Made by a program: the position numbers and the translations under genes. From contig JAGCBE010000154.1 in assembly GCA_017652345.1 (NCBI GenBank), positions 1-40,012 on the forward strand: DNA of 40,012 nt. The letters are read 5' to 3'. The notes under the pieces were generated by a model, which was not told the origin of the DNA, made no database searches, and saw only the letters and a program-made list of their open reading frames with translations. Origin of the DNA: Methanobrevibacter sp. GTDB lineage: Archaea; Methanobacteriota; Methanobacteria; Methanobacteriales; Methanobacteriaceae. How positions within the stretch are numbered: the first letter of the stretch is position 1; each line of letters starts with the position of its first letter. This document shows positions 39,835-40,012 of the stretch, in pieces.

Positions 39835-40012
39835 AATTGTTTGCCTTGGTTTCATTGAAAAAGGAACCGGCAAACACATGAGCAATTCTGTATACAGCAA
39901 ATATGGTATTGCTCCAACGGTTATGGCAAGTTTGGGTGTAAAGCAACCTGGGATATTTTTTGTGGTGGAAGATAAAGATGGCAGTTCAGAAGTTCAGAAG
40001 TTCAGAAGTTCA
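39815..40012 (+). CDS. Methyltransferase C-terminal part, partial at window end
   Basis: An open frame starts at ATG 39815, overlaps the methylase frame by 20 bases, and reads CLGFIEKGTGKHMSNSVYSK, then YGIAPTVMASLGVKQPGIFF. This resembles the C-terminal side of C5 methylases (IAPTVMA-type motif). It is open to the window end and continues into the 8-bp repeat. Either the enzyme is split into two chains, or a frameshift at 39815-39834 has separated them. Confidence 0.6.
   Translation, partial: MERLKNKIVCLGFIEKGTGKHMSNSVYSKYGIAPTVMASLGVKQPGIFFVVEDKDGSSEVQKFRSS
39983..40012 (+). repeat. Tandem 8-bp repeat AGTTCAGA in methyltransferase frame
   Basis: AGTTCAGA repeats 3.75 times and runs to the last base. 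An 8-base unit shifts frame when copies are gained or lost, unlike a multiple of three, and a three-copy change restores it. This is the pattern of a phase-variable repeat, here inside the C-terminal frame. The full length cannot be judged because the window ends inside it. Confidence 0.75.

Noticed and set aside
39837..39873. Hairpin (GTTTGCC with GGCAAAC) as a terminator of the methylase gene
   Set aside because: It lies inside the C-terminal coding frame and is not followed by a T run.
39983..40012. CRISPR array at the window end
   Set aside because: The unit is 8 bp with no spacers; it is a simple tandem repeat.

Overview
The window is one continuous block of a temperate, contractile-tailed (myovirus-type) phage or prophage. 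It carries head, neck, tail, baseplate, fibre, integration, lysis and repressor modules. The DNA is AT-rich. The promoters are sigma70-like (TTGACA/TATAAT) and the ribosome sites are strong (GGAGG), which argues against a Bacteroidota host. An exported moron and a spanin-like pair next to the endolysin suggest a double-membrane host. A spirochaete such as Treponema would fit, but that is inference. Terminase and portal genes are not present and presumably lie upstream.

Layout. 1-7,911: an unusual cassette placed before the capsid genes. It holds a large ADP-ribosyltransferase/HExxH polyvalent protein (cut by the window start), a PD-(D/E)xK nuclease resembling CdiA C-terminal toxins, a 714-aa coiled-coil protein, a zeta-type kinase and a 65-aa gene with its own operator. 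8,088-18,620: prohead protease with a nested scaffold, major capsid protein, connector and neck proteins, a LAGLIDADG homing endonuclease, a lipase and small unknowns. 18,772-25,131: tail terminator-like protein, sheath, tube, frameshifted tail chaperone and tape measure. 25,132-25,560: an exported moron on the minus strand. 25,757-32,725: baseplate hub, spike, LysM-gp25 fusion, gpJ and a gpI-like protein. 32,862-34,991: tail fibre. 35,408-36,577: tyrosine integrase. 36,570-38,483 (minus): lysis cassette. 38,592-40,012: XRE repressor diverging from a split C5 DNA methyltransferase, which runs into an 8-bp tandem repeat at the window edge.

Two regulatory layers stand out. First, six operons begin with the same layout: sigma70-like promoter, short leader, strong intrinsic terminator, Shine-Dalgarno, first gene. 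The leaders share short sequence blocks. This looks like a set of terminator gates comparable in logic to lambda pR'-tR', and would require a dedicated antiterminator that is not visible here. Second, a 17-bp palindrome (GTAAG-N7-CTTAC) occurs three times, 32 bp apart, between the repressor and methyltransferase genes. It recurs in three intergenic regions of the effector/capsid block, so the repressor probably controls structural operons directly.

No tRNA, rRNA, insertion sequence or CRISPR array was recognised.
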